A stretch of 64,000 nt of DNA from Lactococcus cremoris subsp. cremoris NBRC 100676 (lineage in GTDB: Bacteria > Bacillota > Bacilli > Lactobacillales > Streptococcaceae). The notes beneath the pieces were generated by a model that did not search any database, was not told the DNA's origin, and saw only the letters and a program-made list of their open reading frames with translations. The stretch spans positions 40,364 through 104,363 of the forward strand of contig NZ_BCVK01000001.1 in NCBI RefSeq assembly GCF_001591705.1. Reading direction: 5' to 3'. Below, one piece after another: positions 54,407 to 62,505 of this stretch. The position numbers and the translations under genes were made by a program. The first letter of the stretch is position 1. Each line of letters starts with the position of its first letter.

Positions 54407-55418
54407 AATAATTTCGCTCTAATAAAATCTGTGTCGCTTCTTCTAAAATTTGACGGTTAGGTGATTCTGGTAATTTTTTAATTTCGTTCAAGGCAAGTTC
54501 CGTCAGCCTTCCTGCAACAAGAAGAGAACCCGTTATTCCACCTAATTCTGTCACCAATTCTGCTAAATCTAAACATTCTTGTCTCGATAGCTTTTCTGGT
54601 GCTTCTAGATATGGAGCGATTGCTGCTTCATTAACTTCTCTAGCCAAAAGCAAGGGTAAGGTATAAATTCCTTGACGAAAATCAGTTAAAATTGGTTTAT
54701 CGGCTTCATCAAGCCCTACAGTGAAATTTAAAATATCATCGTAAACTTGAAAAGCTAGACCAATCGCTCGACCAATTTTCCGTGCCGAATGCTGTAGTTT
54801 CTTGTCACCACCTGCAAAATAAACACCTTCTAGGCAACTTAAACTGAGTAATTCAGCAGTTTTCCCACTGATAGCTTTCATGTAGCGGCGAGCCGTATTG
54901 TTTTTATCAAATGCAGACTGCATTTGAGTTAACTCCCCTTGAAGAATTCTTTTCATTGACTGAGCATTTTTAGCAACAAAACTCGTCCCATTCATCGTTT
55001 CAATCAGTAACTCAAAATAAACGGTATAAACAAAATCTCCAGCATAAACTGCCACATCTTTGCCAAATTGCGATTCTACTGATGGCATTCCGCGACGCAG
55101 AGGTGAGTCATCAATAATATCATCATGAATCAATGTTGCTGAGTGAAGCATTTCTAAGGAGGCAGCAATTTTGATTAGTTTCTCCTCATCTTTTGAGCCA
55201 TTAGGAACAATACCAGCGAACAGCAAAAAAAGCGCAGGACGCACCATTTTCCCGCCACGTGATGCAAATTTTTGCAGTGCTACTTCTATTTCTTGATTAT
55301 TAATTTTTAAACGCTCAATCATGAGCGCTTGAACATCCTTTAATTTATTCTGAATTTCGGGATAATCCTGCCAAAATGTGAGCAATGTTTTTCTCTTTCC
55401 TCTCGATAATTCATTCAT
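54405..55418 (-). CDS. Polyprenyl (hepta/octaprenyl-type) diphosphate synthase
   Basis: A 337-residue trans-prenyl chain synthase. Motifs are HSATLIHDDIIDDSPLRRG (first DDxxD) and AFQVYDDILNFT (second Asp-rich motif, DDxxN). It elongates farnesyl diphosphate to the side chain used by MenA, encoded just downstream. Chain length is not predictable with certainty. The N-terminus is a single-subunit form, with no separate HepS-like partner seen nearby. Confidence 0.9.
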   Translation of the reverse strand: MNELSRGKRKTLLTFWQDYPEIQNKLKDVQALMIERLKINNQEIEVALQKFASRGGKMVRPALFLLFAGIVPNGSKDEEKLIKIAASLEMLHSATLIHDDIIDDSPLRRGMPSVESQFGKDVAVYAGDFVYTVYFELLIETMNGTSFVAKNAQSMKRILQGELTQMQSAFDKNNTARRYMKAISGKTAELLSLSCLEGVYFAGGDKKLQHSARKIGRAIGLAFQVYDDILNFTVGLDEADKPILTDFRQGIYTLPLLLAREVNEAAIAPYLEAPEKLSRQECLDLAELVTELGGITGSLLVAGRLTELALNEIKKLPESPNRQILEEATQILLERNY

Positions 55419-55506
55419 TTCTTTTGATAATTATTTATCAAATACTTTACTCTATTTTAGCAAAATAGACCAAATGTTGCGAACATAATGGCTTCTTTTC
55501 ATAATC

Positions 55507-55536
55507 AAAAAAAGAAGTTCAGCTGAACCTCTTTTT
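55507..55536 (-). terminator. Terminator after the nitroreductase gene
   Basis: A stem AAAAAAGAAGTTCAGCTGAACCTCTTTTTT with the AGCT centre. It overlaps the stop codon and has a T-run on the minus strand. Confidence 0.82.
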
Positions 55537-56147
55537 TATCTGATTTCCATAATTTGACTTTGAGGAAGACGATAGCTTGGTTTTCCTTTGTCTTCTGAGT
55601 TTCCAAGTGGAATAATTAATTCTGGACGGTAGCGTTTTTCAACTTCTAAAAGTTCATTCACTTTTTGAGTCCGATTAAAGCCCATGATGATATTACTTTC
55701 ATATCCGTAATTTTTAATAGCCAAAATGAGATTCATTGTAACTAGACCAATATTAATTGAAAGGTAATTACTCTCATGAAGTTCTTCAAAACCTTCATAC
55801 ATTTGTGGATAGCGACTATTGAAACGCAAAAGTTGTTCATCGTCCAATTCACCAGCACCTACTCTTGCAATCTCCCGAGAACGCTCAACCAAATCTGTAT
55901 CGCTGAAAAGGACAATGACCGCTCCTGCTTGTTTGATTTGTTCATGATTTCCAGGGTCTACTTCTGTCAGTAAAGCTTCACGTTTTTCTTTTGATTCAAC
56001 AATGACAAAGTGCCAACTTTGAATATTGTGTGCTGAAGGTGCAAGGCTTGCCGCCGAGATGATTTGTTTAACATCAACTGTGGGAATTTTTTTGCCATCA
56101 AATGTTTTTACTTTGTGCCGAGATTTATTAAGCTTTACGTAATCCAT
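55536..56147 (-). CDS. Nitroreductase-family FMN oxidoreductase
   Basis: A 203-residue flavoprotein. KLNKSRHKVKTFDGKKI and AASLAPSAHNIQSWHFVI are the FMN-binding N-terminal blocks; INIGLVTMNLILAIKNYGYE and IIPLGNSEDKGKPSYR close the fold. These enzymes reduce nitroaromatics or quinones with NAD(P)H. The physiological substrate is unknown. The GAGGAG ribosome site lies just before the ATG. Monocistronic. Confidence 0.9.
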   Translation of the reverse strand: MDYVKLNKSRHKVKTFDGKKIPTVDVKQIISAASLAPSAHNIQSWHFVIVESKEKREALLTEVDPGNHEQIKQAGAVIVLFSDTDLVERSREIARVGAGELDDEQLLRFNSRYPQMYEGFEELHESNYLSINIGLVTMNLILAIKNYGYESNIIMGFNRTQKVNELLEVEKRYRPELIIPLGNSEDKGKPSYRLPQSQIMEIR

Positions 56148-56342
56148 GATACTCCTCTATTTCTCTTATAGGATGCAGCTGAATAGTCGCTATGAAATTG
56201 GTCTAAGCAATTTCTAAGTCTAGTAGAGCAGACACCTGTTTTCTTTTACTTGTCTATATTTTAGCAAATTTTTGTAACTTTTGCATAGCATATTTATTCA
56301 TTGTTCTTATTTTTTATTAAAAATTAAGCTATTTCCGAAATA

Positions 56343-56368
56343 TTTTACTGACAGAACTGTCAGTAAAA
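56343..56368. repeat. Perfect hairpin made of the recurrent word
   Basis: TTTTACTGACAG-AA-CTGTCAGTAAAA, a 12-bp stem with a two-base loop. It lies directly beyond the rlmN terminator and could be a second, back-up terminator. Confidence 0.65.
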
Positions 56369-56393
56369 AAAACTGCTTGATCAGCAGTTTTTT
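56367..56393 (-). terminator. Terminator after rlmN
   Basis: 11-bp stem AAAAAACTGCT/AGCAGTTTTTT with a five-base loop. Confidence 0.85.
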
Positions 56394-56394
56394 C

Positions 56395-57492
56395 TTAGGC
56401 TAATTTGGCCTTGTTTTTCTTAATTTGTTTTGATCTTAATTGTCCACAAGCCGCATCAATATCTGTTCCATGTTCTTGACGAACGACACAGTTAATACCA
56501 TTTTTCTTCAAAACATCATAGAATTTTGCAGTATTATCTTTTGTTGAACGTTCATACTTGATATGTTCAGCAACTGGATTATAGGGAATCAAGTTGACAT
56601 AAGACAATTTATTACGGGGTTTAATTAAATCTGCCAGCTGTTGCGCGATTTCAGGGCTGTCATTTTCACCAGACAACATAATGTACTCATAAGTCACCCG
56701 TCGATTGGTCGTTTCTGTATAATAATCAATCGCCTCAAAGAGTTTTTCAAGAGGGGCATTACGAGTAATTCGCATCAATGAAGTACGCAATTCATTATTT
56801 GGAGCATGGAGTGAAATAGCTAGATTGATTTGAAGATTTTCATGAGCAAATTCTTTGATTTTTGCTGGCATAAATCCGCAAGTAGAAACAGTAATATGAC
56901 GAGCACCGATAGCAAGTCCGTTATCATCATTAATCACACGTAAAAAGTTCATCAAATGTTCATAATTATCAAAGGGTTCACCAATTCCCATAACAACAAC
57001 ATGCGAAACACGTTCGTCTAAACCACGTTCATCAAAATACTTTTGTACAAGCATGATTTGACTAACGATTTCACCGGCTGTTACATCGCGTTCTTTTTTC
57101 AAAATACCAGAAGCACAGAAGGTACAGCCCATATTGCAGCCCACTTGAGTGGTGACACAGACAGACAAACCATAAGATTGGCGCATTAAAACTGTTTCAA
57201 TCATCACTTTATCAGGAAGCATAAAGAGGTATTTAACTGTTCCGTCAGCAGACTCTTGCACAACCACTTGTTCCAATGGATTCAAAATGAAAGCTTCATT
57301 AAGTTTATCAATAAATACCGCTGATAAGTTGCTCATTTCTTCAAAAGATTGAACACGTTTGCGGTAAAGCCAATCCCAAACTTGTGTTGCTCGGAATTTC
57401 TTTTCACCATTTTCAATGGCCCATTCGATTAATTGATCACGTGTCAATCCATAGATAGACGGACGTGTTTCTGTTGTTATATTCTCTGTCAT
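56395..57492 (-). CDS. rlmN: 23S rRNA (adenine-C2)-methyltransferase RlmN
   Basis: A 365-residue radical-SAM enzyme methylating A2503 of 23S rRNA and A37 of tRNAs. The FeS motif is CNMGCTFC (CX3CX2C). [17 protein letters not shown] and the C-terminal catalytic Cys in [12 protein letters not shown] are present. Length is standard. The ATG at 57492 follows AAGGAAAA. It lies 191 bases downstream of yutD on the same strand. Confidence 0.97.
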   Translation of the reverse strand: MTENITTETRPSIYGLTRDQLIEWAIENGEKKFRATQVWDWLYRKRVQSFEEMSNLSAVFIDKLNEAFILNPLEQVVVQESADGTVKYLFMLPDKVMIETVLMRQSYGLSVCVTTQVGCNMGCTFCASGILKKERDVTAGEIVSQIMLVQKYFDERGLDERVSHVVVMGIGEPFDNYEHLMNFLRVINDDNGLAIGARHITVSTCGFMPAKIKEFAHENLQINLAISLHAPNNELRTSLMRITRNAPLEKLFEAIDYYTETTNRRVTYEYIMLSGENDSPEIAQQLADLIKPRNKLSYVNLIPYNPVAEHIKYERSTKDNTAKFYDVLKKNGINCVVRQEHGTDIDAACGQLRSKQIKKNKAKLA

Positions 57493-57683
57493 TATTTTCC
57501 TTATCGTTATGTAGAATTCTAATTGTGAACGATTTCATATCCCTTGAATACACAATCAAAACTACTTTATATTCGTCTAATTATTTTCAATTCCAAATGT
57601 TTAAGGAATCCATAAATGTTAATTCTACGATAATTTTTAATCTTTAACAAGTTCACTGACCGTCAAATAACTTTTACAAAGCT

Positions 57684-58451
57684 TTAGTCTTTCTTCCGAT
57701 TACGAATAACAAAACCTTGATTTCCTTGGTTTTTAGGCTCTGTTTGTTCAACTTTTTTCCGTGGATTTCGTTTTTTCATTGTAAATTTTTTATCAGATTC
57801 TTTGGAAGAAGTAACTTTTTTATTGACTGCTTTGTCAGCTCGTCCTTCTTGCGATTTCTTGCTGAGCGGCTTATTTATCTTTTTGTCAGTTGGTTTTGCT
57901 TTTCTGTCAGCAGATTTATCACGAATTTTAAAATCTTTCCGAGCTTCTGAGGCGTTTTCTGAACGTTTCTCATCTTTAGAATTCACAGTTTGCTCATCAC
58001 GGGCTCGATTTCGATTACGATTTCTTTTGCGACGTGGCTTATCTAAACCTTGTTTTAATTCTTTTTCGGTAAAAAGTTTTTCAGAAACAAAGGCTTCGTC
58101 CCTTGTCCGAATTCGACGTAAGACAAAGTAAGCACAACCATAATTACAATACTCATTGATATAATCTTCAAGATGGTCAATTTTATTATCTGCTAACATT
58201 TTTTTGCGACTCGTTGAGAAAAAACCTTTTAAACGTAATTGTTCAAAGCCCCAATCTCCAACGATATAATCATATTTATCTAAAACATCAGAAAAACGTT
58301 GCTCCAATTTTTCCGCGTCAAAAGCCTCTCGATAATTATGAACAATGTGAAAAGTTCGTTTTCCAACTTGAACGACTTCTCCTGATGCCATAACATGTTC
58401 CCCAGGGTACTTGTTATAATTTAATTTAGTTTCATCTATTACTTTAGCCAT
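57684..58451 (-). CDS. YutD-like protein with long basic C-terminal tail
   Basis: A 255-residue protein. Residues about 1-120 are the YutD domain (EHVMASGEVVQVGKRTFHIV, YDYIVGDWGFEQLRLKGFF, EYCNYGCAYFVLRRIRTRDE). The remaining 130 or so residues are low-complexity and Lys/Arg-rich (RRKRNRNRNRARDE, KKINKPLSKKSQEG), probably disordered and able to touch RNA or DNA. Most YutD proteins end soon after the domain. Function unknown. It begins 14 bases after the nucleotidase-like gene on the same strand, so they share a transcript. Confidence 0.87.
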   Translation of the reverse strand: MAKVIDETKLNYNKYPGEHVMASGEVVQVGKRTFHIVHNYREAFDAEKLEQRFSDVLDKYDYIVGDWGFEQLRLKGFFSTSRKKMLADNKIDHLEDYINEYCNYGCAYFVLRRIRTRDEAFVSEKLFTEKELKQGLDKPRRKRNRNRNRARDEQTVNSKDEKRSENASEARKDFKIRDKSADRKAKPTDKKINKPLSKKSQEGRADKAVNKKVTSSKESDKKFTMKKRNPRKKVEQTEPKNQGNQGFVIRNRKKD

Positions 58452-58465
58452 TAATTTTTCTATTT

Positions 58466-59806
58466 CTATTTATTTTTAAAATATTCTGCTACAATTTCCC
58501 GTAAAAAATAGGGAAATAAAATTTCCGACTGACCTAATTTTTTCAGTAATGGGAAATACCAAGCAAATAGATATTGGTCAGGTAAAAGGATTTGATACTT
58601 TTGCTCATCATTAATTTTTTCGAGCGAATCATCCTTCGCATTTTTCAGGTAAAAGTCCCCATTGATTGGTTCAATTCCTTGAAAAATAAGTGAACCAAAA
58701 GTTTTTCCACGAAAACCCATTCCTTGAATTTTTTGAGTGGGTAAAAAAGCCGAAACATCAATAATTTCAAGTAAAACTTGCCGAAGTTCCTCACCTGTAA
58801 ATGTGAAGCGAACCAAGCGGATTGAATGAGGTAAAAATTCATGTAAATCATCCAAAGTCAAACTTTGCGGTAATTCATCCGTCACTAATAGACCAGAATT
58901 TATCAGACAGAGTGCTGTCTTTTCATAATCTGCAAAAAGTTTTGCCAGATAATGACTTGCTGTAAAATCCGGAGATAGATTAGGCAAGGGTTTAGCTAAC
59001 TTAGTAACTACTGTTCCTTCTAAAAGTTTATGTCCTCTTAGTTCCCAACCATTTGTTTCGACTATATCTGATCTTTTTTGTGGAAGTGTGTTGGTTGCTA
59101 TTGCTTCAATCTGCGCATCAACTAATTGATTATTTTCATTAAAGGCCAAATCAATTTGTCCCACATACTCACCATAGCGACCAGCAGCAGCAAGCAAAGT
59201 TTGATTAACTTGAGCGCCATGCTCAAACAAATGATGCGTATGAGCTCCGATAATCAAGTCAATATCATAGTCTTTTGCAATTTGTTCATCGACATTCTTA
59301 CCCAAATGAGAAAGCAAAATAGTAAAATCACAATCCATTTTGGGTAAAAGTTTATCTAATACAACAAAAGGGTCTAAAAGCTCCCAACCTGCTTGAGGAT
59401 AAGCACGAGAGTAAGGAGCAGTCAAGCCAATCAAACCAACACGTAAGCCAAACGAAGTGGTCATTATCAAAGGCTCTGTTTGAGCAAAATCAGTTATCAA
59501 ATTGGATAAGAGAACTGGAAAATTAGCCTCATCATAAAGATGGGAAAGCATCTCATGCGTCAATCCCAAACCCTCATTGTTGCCAATTGTTGCCGCTGTT
59601 AAATTTAAGCGATTCATCAATTCGACATTAATTTGCCCCTCTGTTGCCTCCGTCAAAGGGTGTACACGGTCCACATTATCACCCAAGTCAAAACGTAAAC
59701 TTTCAACTTTTTCCTGTGATTTTTCCGCAAAAAAACGCTCAATCACAGGGAAACGTTCCAAGTGAGAGTGTAAATCATTCAAATGGAGGATACGCAGTTT
59801 ATTCAT
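58466..59806 (-). CDS. Metallophosphatase / 5'-nucleotidase-like protein (YunD-type)
   Basis: A 446-residue enzyme with an N-terminal calcineurin-like domain: LHLNDLHSHLERFPVIERF, FDLGDNVDR, IGNNEGL, LLSHLGKN and IIGAHTHHLF are the metal-ligand motifs. The C-terminal half is a 5'-nucleotidase substrate domain. There is no signal peptide, so this is the cytoplasmic YunD type; the substrate is unknown. Its -10 box is 6 bases from the ATG and no ribosome site exists, which suggests a leaderless mRNA. Confidence 0.9.
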   Translation of the reverse strand: MNKLRILHLNDLHSHLERFPVIERFFAEKSQEKVESLRFDLGDNVDRVHPLTEATEGQINVELMNRLNLTAATIGNNEGLGLTHEMLSHLYDEANFPVLLSNLITDFAQTEPLIMTTSFGLRVGLIGLTAPYSRAYPQAGWELLDPFVVLDKLLPKMDCDFTILLSHLGKNVDEQIAKDYDIDLIIGAHTHHLFEHGAQVNQTLLAAAGRYGEYVGQIDLAFNENNQLVDAQIEAIATNTLPQKRSDIVETNGWELRGHKLLEGTVVTKLAKPLPNLSPDFTASHYLAKLFADYEKTALCLINSGLLVTDELPQSLTLDDLHEFLPHSIRLVRFTFTGEELRQVLLEIIDVSAFLPTQKIQGMGFRGKTFGSLIFQGIEPINGDFYLKNAKDDSLEKINDEQKYQILLPDQYLFAWYFPLLKKLGQSEILFPYFLREIVAEYFKNK

Positions 59807-59812
59807 AATACT

Positions 59813-59821
59813 ATTATATCA
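59813..59821 (-). promoter_or_regulatory. Extended -10 promoter giving a leaderless mRNA
   Basis: TGATATAAT on the minus strand, followed by six bases and the ATG of the nucleotidase-like gene. Confidence 0.7.
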
Positions 59822-59858
59822 TAAGTAATAAGCTTTGAAAGCCTCCGTTCACAAAAAT

Positions 59859-59880
59859 AAGAAGCGCGATTGCGCTTCTT
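59859..59880 (-). terminator. Terminator after dut
   Basis: A perfect 9-bp stem AAGAAGCGC/GCGCTTCTT with a four-base loop; a T-run follows on the minus strand. Confidence 0.88.
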
Positions 59881-59898
59881 AAATTACTTTAATTTGAA

Positions 59899-60351
59899 TT
59901 ACGCACCCGTTGACCCAAACCCACCTGTCCGTTCTTCTTTTTCTTGATTTTCATCGCCATCAGCAACTAAGAAGGGCATAAATACTCCTTGAACCACGCG
60001 CTCTCCTTTTTCAACTAAAACTTCTTCATCAGTGAAATTACGCATTTGCATAAACATGTGTCCTTCATTATCAGGATTATTATAATAATCCTTGTCGATG
60101 ACACCAACCGAATTGATTAAAACCAAGCCTTTTTTACGAGGATTTGATGAGCGATCATACATATAAAGAACTTCGCCTGTCTGCATATAAGCCTTTAAAC
60201 CTGTTGGGATTAATTTAATTTCACCTGGAGCAAAACGAACTGTTTCTGCCGCTTCAATATCATAACCTGCCGAATGTTCAGTTGAACGTTTTGGTAAGTT
60301 AATTCCAGCATTTTTATATTTAGCTACTACTTCAAATCCACGAATTTTCAT
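59899..60351 (-). CDS. dut: dUTP diphosphatase
   Basis: A 150-residue trimeric dUTPase that hydrolyses dUTP to dUMP, keeping uracil out of DNA. Motifs in order: HSAGYDIEAAE (1), RSSNPRKKGLVL (2), NSVGVIDKDYYNN (3), GERVVQGVFMPF (4) and the C-terminal GGFGSTG (5, closes over the substrate). Length is standard. GAGGTGAAGA precedes the ATG at 60351. Confidence 0.96.
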   Translation of the reverse strand: MKIRGFEVVAKYKNAGINLPKRSTEHSAGYDIEAAETVRFAPGEIKLIPTGLKAYMQTGEVLYMYDRSSNPRKKGLVLINSVGVIDKDYYNNPDNEGHMFMQMRNFTDEEVLVEKGERVVQGVFMPFLVADGDENQEKEERTGGFGSTGA

Positions 60352-60388
60352 TCTTCACCTCTTTTGTTTTTTTATTATTATAACATAA

Positions 60389-60414
60389 AAAGAGCACTCA
60401 CTTGAGTGCTCTTT
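60389..60414 (-). terminator. Terminator after the 6-phospho-beta-glucosidase gene
   Basis: A perfect 12-bp stem AAAGAGCACTCA/TGAGTGCTCTTT with a two-base loop. Confidence 0.88.
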
Positions 60415-60416
60415 GT

Positions 60417-61853
60417 TTAGAGCTCTTCGCCATTTGTTTCAATAAGATGTTGATACCAGTAATAAGAATCCTTAGGAATTCGTTTCAAGGAACCTTCCAT
60501 TGTTTCGTCTTGGTCAACATAAACAAAACCATAACGTTTTTGATAACCGTTCAACCATGAAAGTAAGTCAGTATAAGACCAAGTGTGATAACCAATGACC
60601 GTAGCACCGTCAGTCATGGCTTCTTTGATTGCCTTAACATGACTTTCTAGGTATTTAATTCGGTAATCATCATGAATTTTGCCCTCTTCAACTTTGTCAT
60701 ATTCACCCAAACCATTTTCCGTAATCATGACCGGAATACGATAGCGTGAAGTAATTCGACGGAGTGCAATTCGCAAACCTTCTGGGTCAATTTCCCAATC
60801 CCAATTTGTGCGGTCAATGAATGGATTTTGAATTTTTTTATGAAGCCCAGGAATTCCTGATTCTTTGGTTGTTCCTTTTTTACCGCTTGTATTAAATGAA
60901 CCAACTCCAACCCCACCATCAATTGGATTCCAAGCGTTAGTCGCCGTTTGGTAGTAATTAATGCCTAGAAAATCAGGTTTGGCCGACTTCAAGAGTTCAG
61001 CATCTCCTGCTTCAAATTCAGGTGCTAAACCATTTTCCCGCAGATAAGCCATTGCCGCAATTGGGTATTCACCATAAAGGTAAACATCCATCCAAAAGTG
61101 GCTATAAAGTTCTTCAGCGTTCTCAGCAGCCAAAACATTTAAAGGGTCAGAATCCTTAGCATACTGCGGTGTATAGGCGAATGAAGGGCCAATTTGTCCA
61201 TCCATTTCAAGCTCATGAAACTTATTAATTACCGCAGCATTTGCCAAATTCGCGATATGATTGACCTGATAAAAGAGCTTCATATCTCTTTTCCCTGGTG
61301 GGTGAGTCGCGAGTGACCAACCTTGACTTGTAAAGATATTTTGTTCATTAAGCGATACCCAATATTTTACTTTACCTTTAAAGGCTTTAAACAAAACTTC
61401 AGCATAGTTAACAAAATCTGAGATAATTTCTCGTGATTCCCAGCCGCCATACAGGTCTTCTAAAGCTTGGGGCAAGTCCCAATGATAAATCGTGACAATT
61501 GGTTCAATATGATTAGCAATCAACTCATCAATCAAGTCTTCATAGAATTTCAAGCCCGCTTGATTGACTTCGCCACGTCCGTCAGGTAAAATACGTGTCC
61601 AAGCAATCGAAAAACGGTAAGATTTAAGTCCTAATTCTTTCATCAAAGCGACATCTTCTTTGTAACGATGGTAATGATCAACAGCAACATCCCCGTTTGT
61701 CCCTTTAAAAGTTTTACCCGGAATGCGGACAAAGTTATCCCAGACACTCGCTTTTTTACCATCTTCAAAAGGTGCTCCTTCAACTTGATAAGCTGCTGAA
61801 GCTGAACCCCAAAGAAAATCACTTGGAAATGAGCTCAATTTTTTGTGTTCCAT
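60417..61853 (-). CDS. 6-phospho-beta-glucosidase (GH1)
   Basis: A 478-residue cytoplasmic GH1 enzyme that splits PTS-phosphorylated beta-glucosides such as cellobiose. The start FPSDFLWGSASAAYQVEGAP is the GH1 N-terminal signature. The nucleophile is in PVMITENGLGEYD. The acid/base is in VSLNEQNIF, where the family usually has NEP. It lies just downstream of a cellobiose-type IIC gene and two tiny genes. Its own promoter overlaps a likely CcpA site, so it is probably subject to carbon repression. Confidence 0.93.
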   Translation of the reverse strand: MEHKKLSSFPSDFLWGSASAAYQVEGAPFEDGKKASVWDNFVRIPGKTFKGTNGDVAVDHYHRYKEDVALMKELGLKSYRFSIAWTRILPDGRGEVNQAGLKFYEDLIDELIANHIEPIVTIYHWDLPQALEDLYGGWESREIISDFVNYAEVLFKAFKGKVKYWVSLNEQNIFTSQGWSLATHPPGKRDMKLFYQVNHIANLANAAVINKFHELEMDGQIGPSFAYTPQYAKDSDPLNVLAAENAEELYSHFWMDVYLYGEYPIAAMAYLRENGLAPEFEAGDAELLKSAKPDFLGINYYQTATNAWNPIDGGVGVGSFNTSGKKGTTKESGIPGLHKKIQNPFIDRTNWDWEIDPEGLRIALRRITSRYRIPVMITENGLGEYDKVEEGKIHDDYRIKYLESHVKAIKEAMTDGATVIGYHTWSYTDLLSWLNGYQKRYGFVYVDQDETMEGSLKRIPKDSYYWYQHLIETNGEEL

Positions 61854-61883
61854 ATTATTCCCCCACTGGTTATTTATACTACA

Positions 61884-61908
61884 ATTATAACATTTGTAAC
61901 CGTTTTAT
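61884..61908 (-). promoter_or_regulatory. Extended -10 promoter with overlapping cre-like site
   Basis: TGTTATAAT on the minus strand (-10 at 61884-61889). Directly upstream, 61895-61908 matches the catabolite-responsive consensus TGWAANCGNTNWCA except for its two first bases, read on the minus strand. CcpA control of the glucosidase is inferred. Confidence 0.6.
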
Positions 61909-61958
61909 TTTGTTTTATATTTTGGAATTTGTTTTTTAATTTTAGACAAAAAAATTTA

Positions 61959-61984
61959 AAAAGTTGCCTTAAAAGACAACTTTA
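61959..61984 (-). terminator. Terminator after the small membrane protein gene
   Basis: A stem AAAGTTGCC with GACAACTTT-type arms (one mismatch), T-run on the minus strand. It overlaps the stop codon of the gene. Confidence 0.72.
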
Positions 61985-62176
61985 TTTTCTTGTTTTTATC
62001 TTTATGTCTTTGTGTTCTTGTCTATTTTCTTCTTCTATTTTGGTGGCCTTCTTTTTTTGACTGCGTGCAATAAAAATCATCACGAAACCAATTAATACAA
62101 TCGCTAGACCAAGCCAGTTATGATAAGCCACAAGCAATAGGCCTAAACTGATAAAAGCTATTCCCCAGGTACTCAT
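61982..62176 (-). CDS. Small two-helix membrane protein
   Basis: A 64-residue protein with two hydrophobic helices (WGIAFISLGLLLVAYHN and GLAIVLIGFVMIFIA) and a highly charged Lys/Glu tail (RSQKKKATKIEEENRQE). It starts inside the stop of the preceding 68-residue gene (ATGA). No family is recognised. The location between PTS IIC and glucosidase genes suggests an accessory to sugar uptake, but this is only by position. Confidence 0.7.
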   Translation of the reverse strand: MSTWGIAFISLGLLLVAYHNWLGLAIVLIGFVMIFIARSQKKKATKIEEENRQEHKDIKIKTRK

Positions 62177-62379
62177 ACAACACTCACATTAAAGAAGACA
62201 GCCGCTCCAAATGAGCTTCCTTTAATTAATTGTTTAGCCATGGCTGCGTCAGTCGTTGCATCGTCCGTTGGAGTTTCAAAGAAAAGTTTTAATCCTTGTT
62301 TTTTGGTATGTTTAAAGCCATTTTCTTCTAAAAGTTCAATAATTTCTTTTTGCATCATTGCAGAATTTACGAGTATCAT
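62173..62379 (-). CDS. Small soluble protein of unknown function in the beta-glucoside locus
   Basis: A 68-residue protein (MILVNSAMMQKEIIELLEEN, later LKLFFETPTDDATTDAAMAK). It looks like a small alpha/beta fold. The frame is open further upstream, but the ATG at 62379 has a strong GGAGGAG ribosome site. It is co-translated with the small membrane protein that follows. Function not recognised. Confidence 0.72.
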   Translation of the reverse strand: MILVNSAMMQKEIIELLEENGFKHTKKQGLKLFFETPTDDATTDAAMAKQLIKGSSFGAAVFFNVSVV

Positions 62380-62464
62380 AGTATCTCCTCCTCTATGAAT
62401 GTTTTTTATCACATCTGATAAGGTTTATATTTATAATATCTTACCAGATTTAACAAAAAATGTG

Positions 62465-62490
62465 TAGAGCAAGTTTTCTTACTTGCTCTA
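62465..62490 (-). terminator. Terminator after the PTS IIC gene
   Basis: A perfect 9-bp stem TAGAGCAAG/CTTGCTCTA with an eight-base loop and a T-run a few bases later on the minus strand. Confidence 0.8.
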
Positions 62491-62505
62491 CCATTAATTT
62501 CAAAT

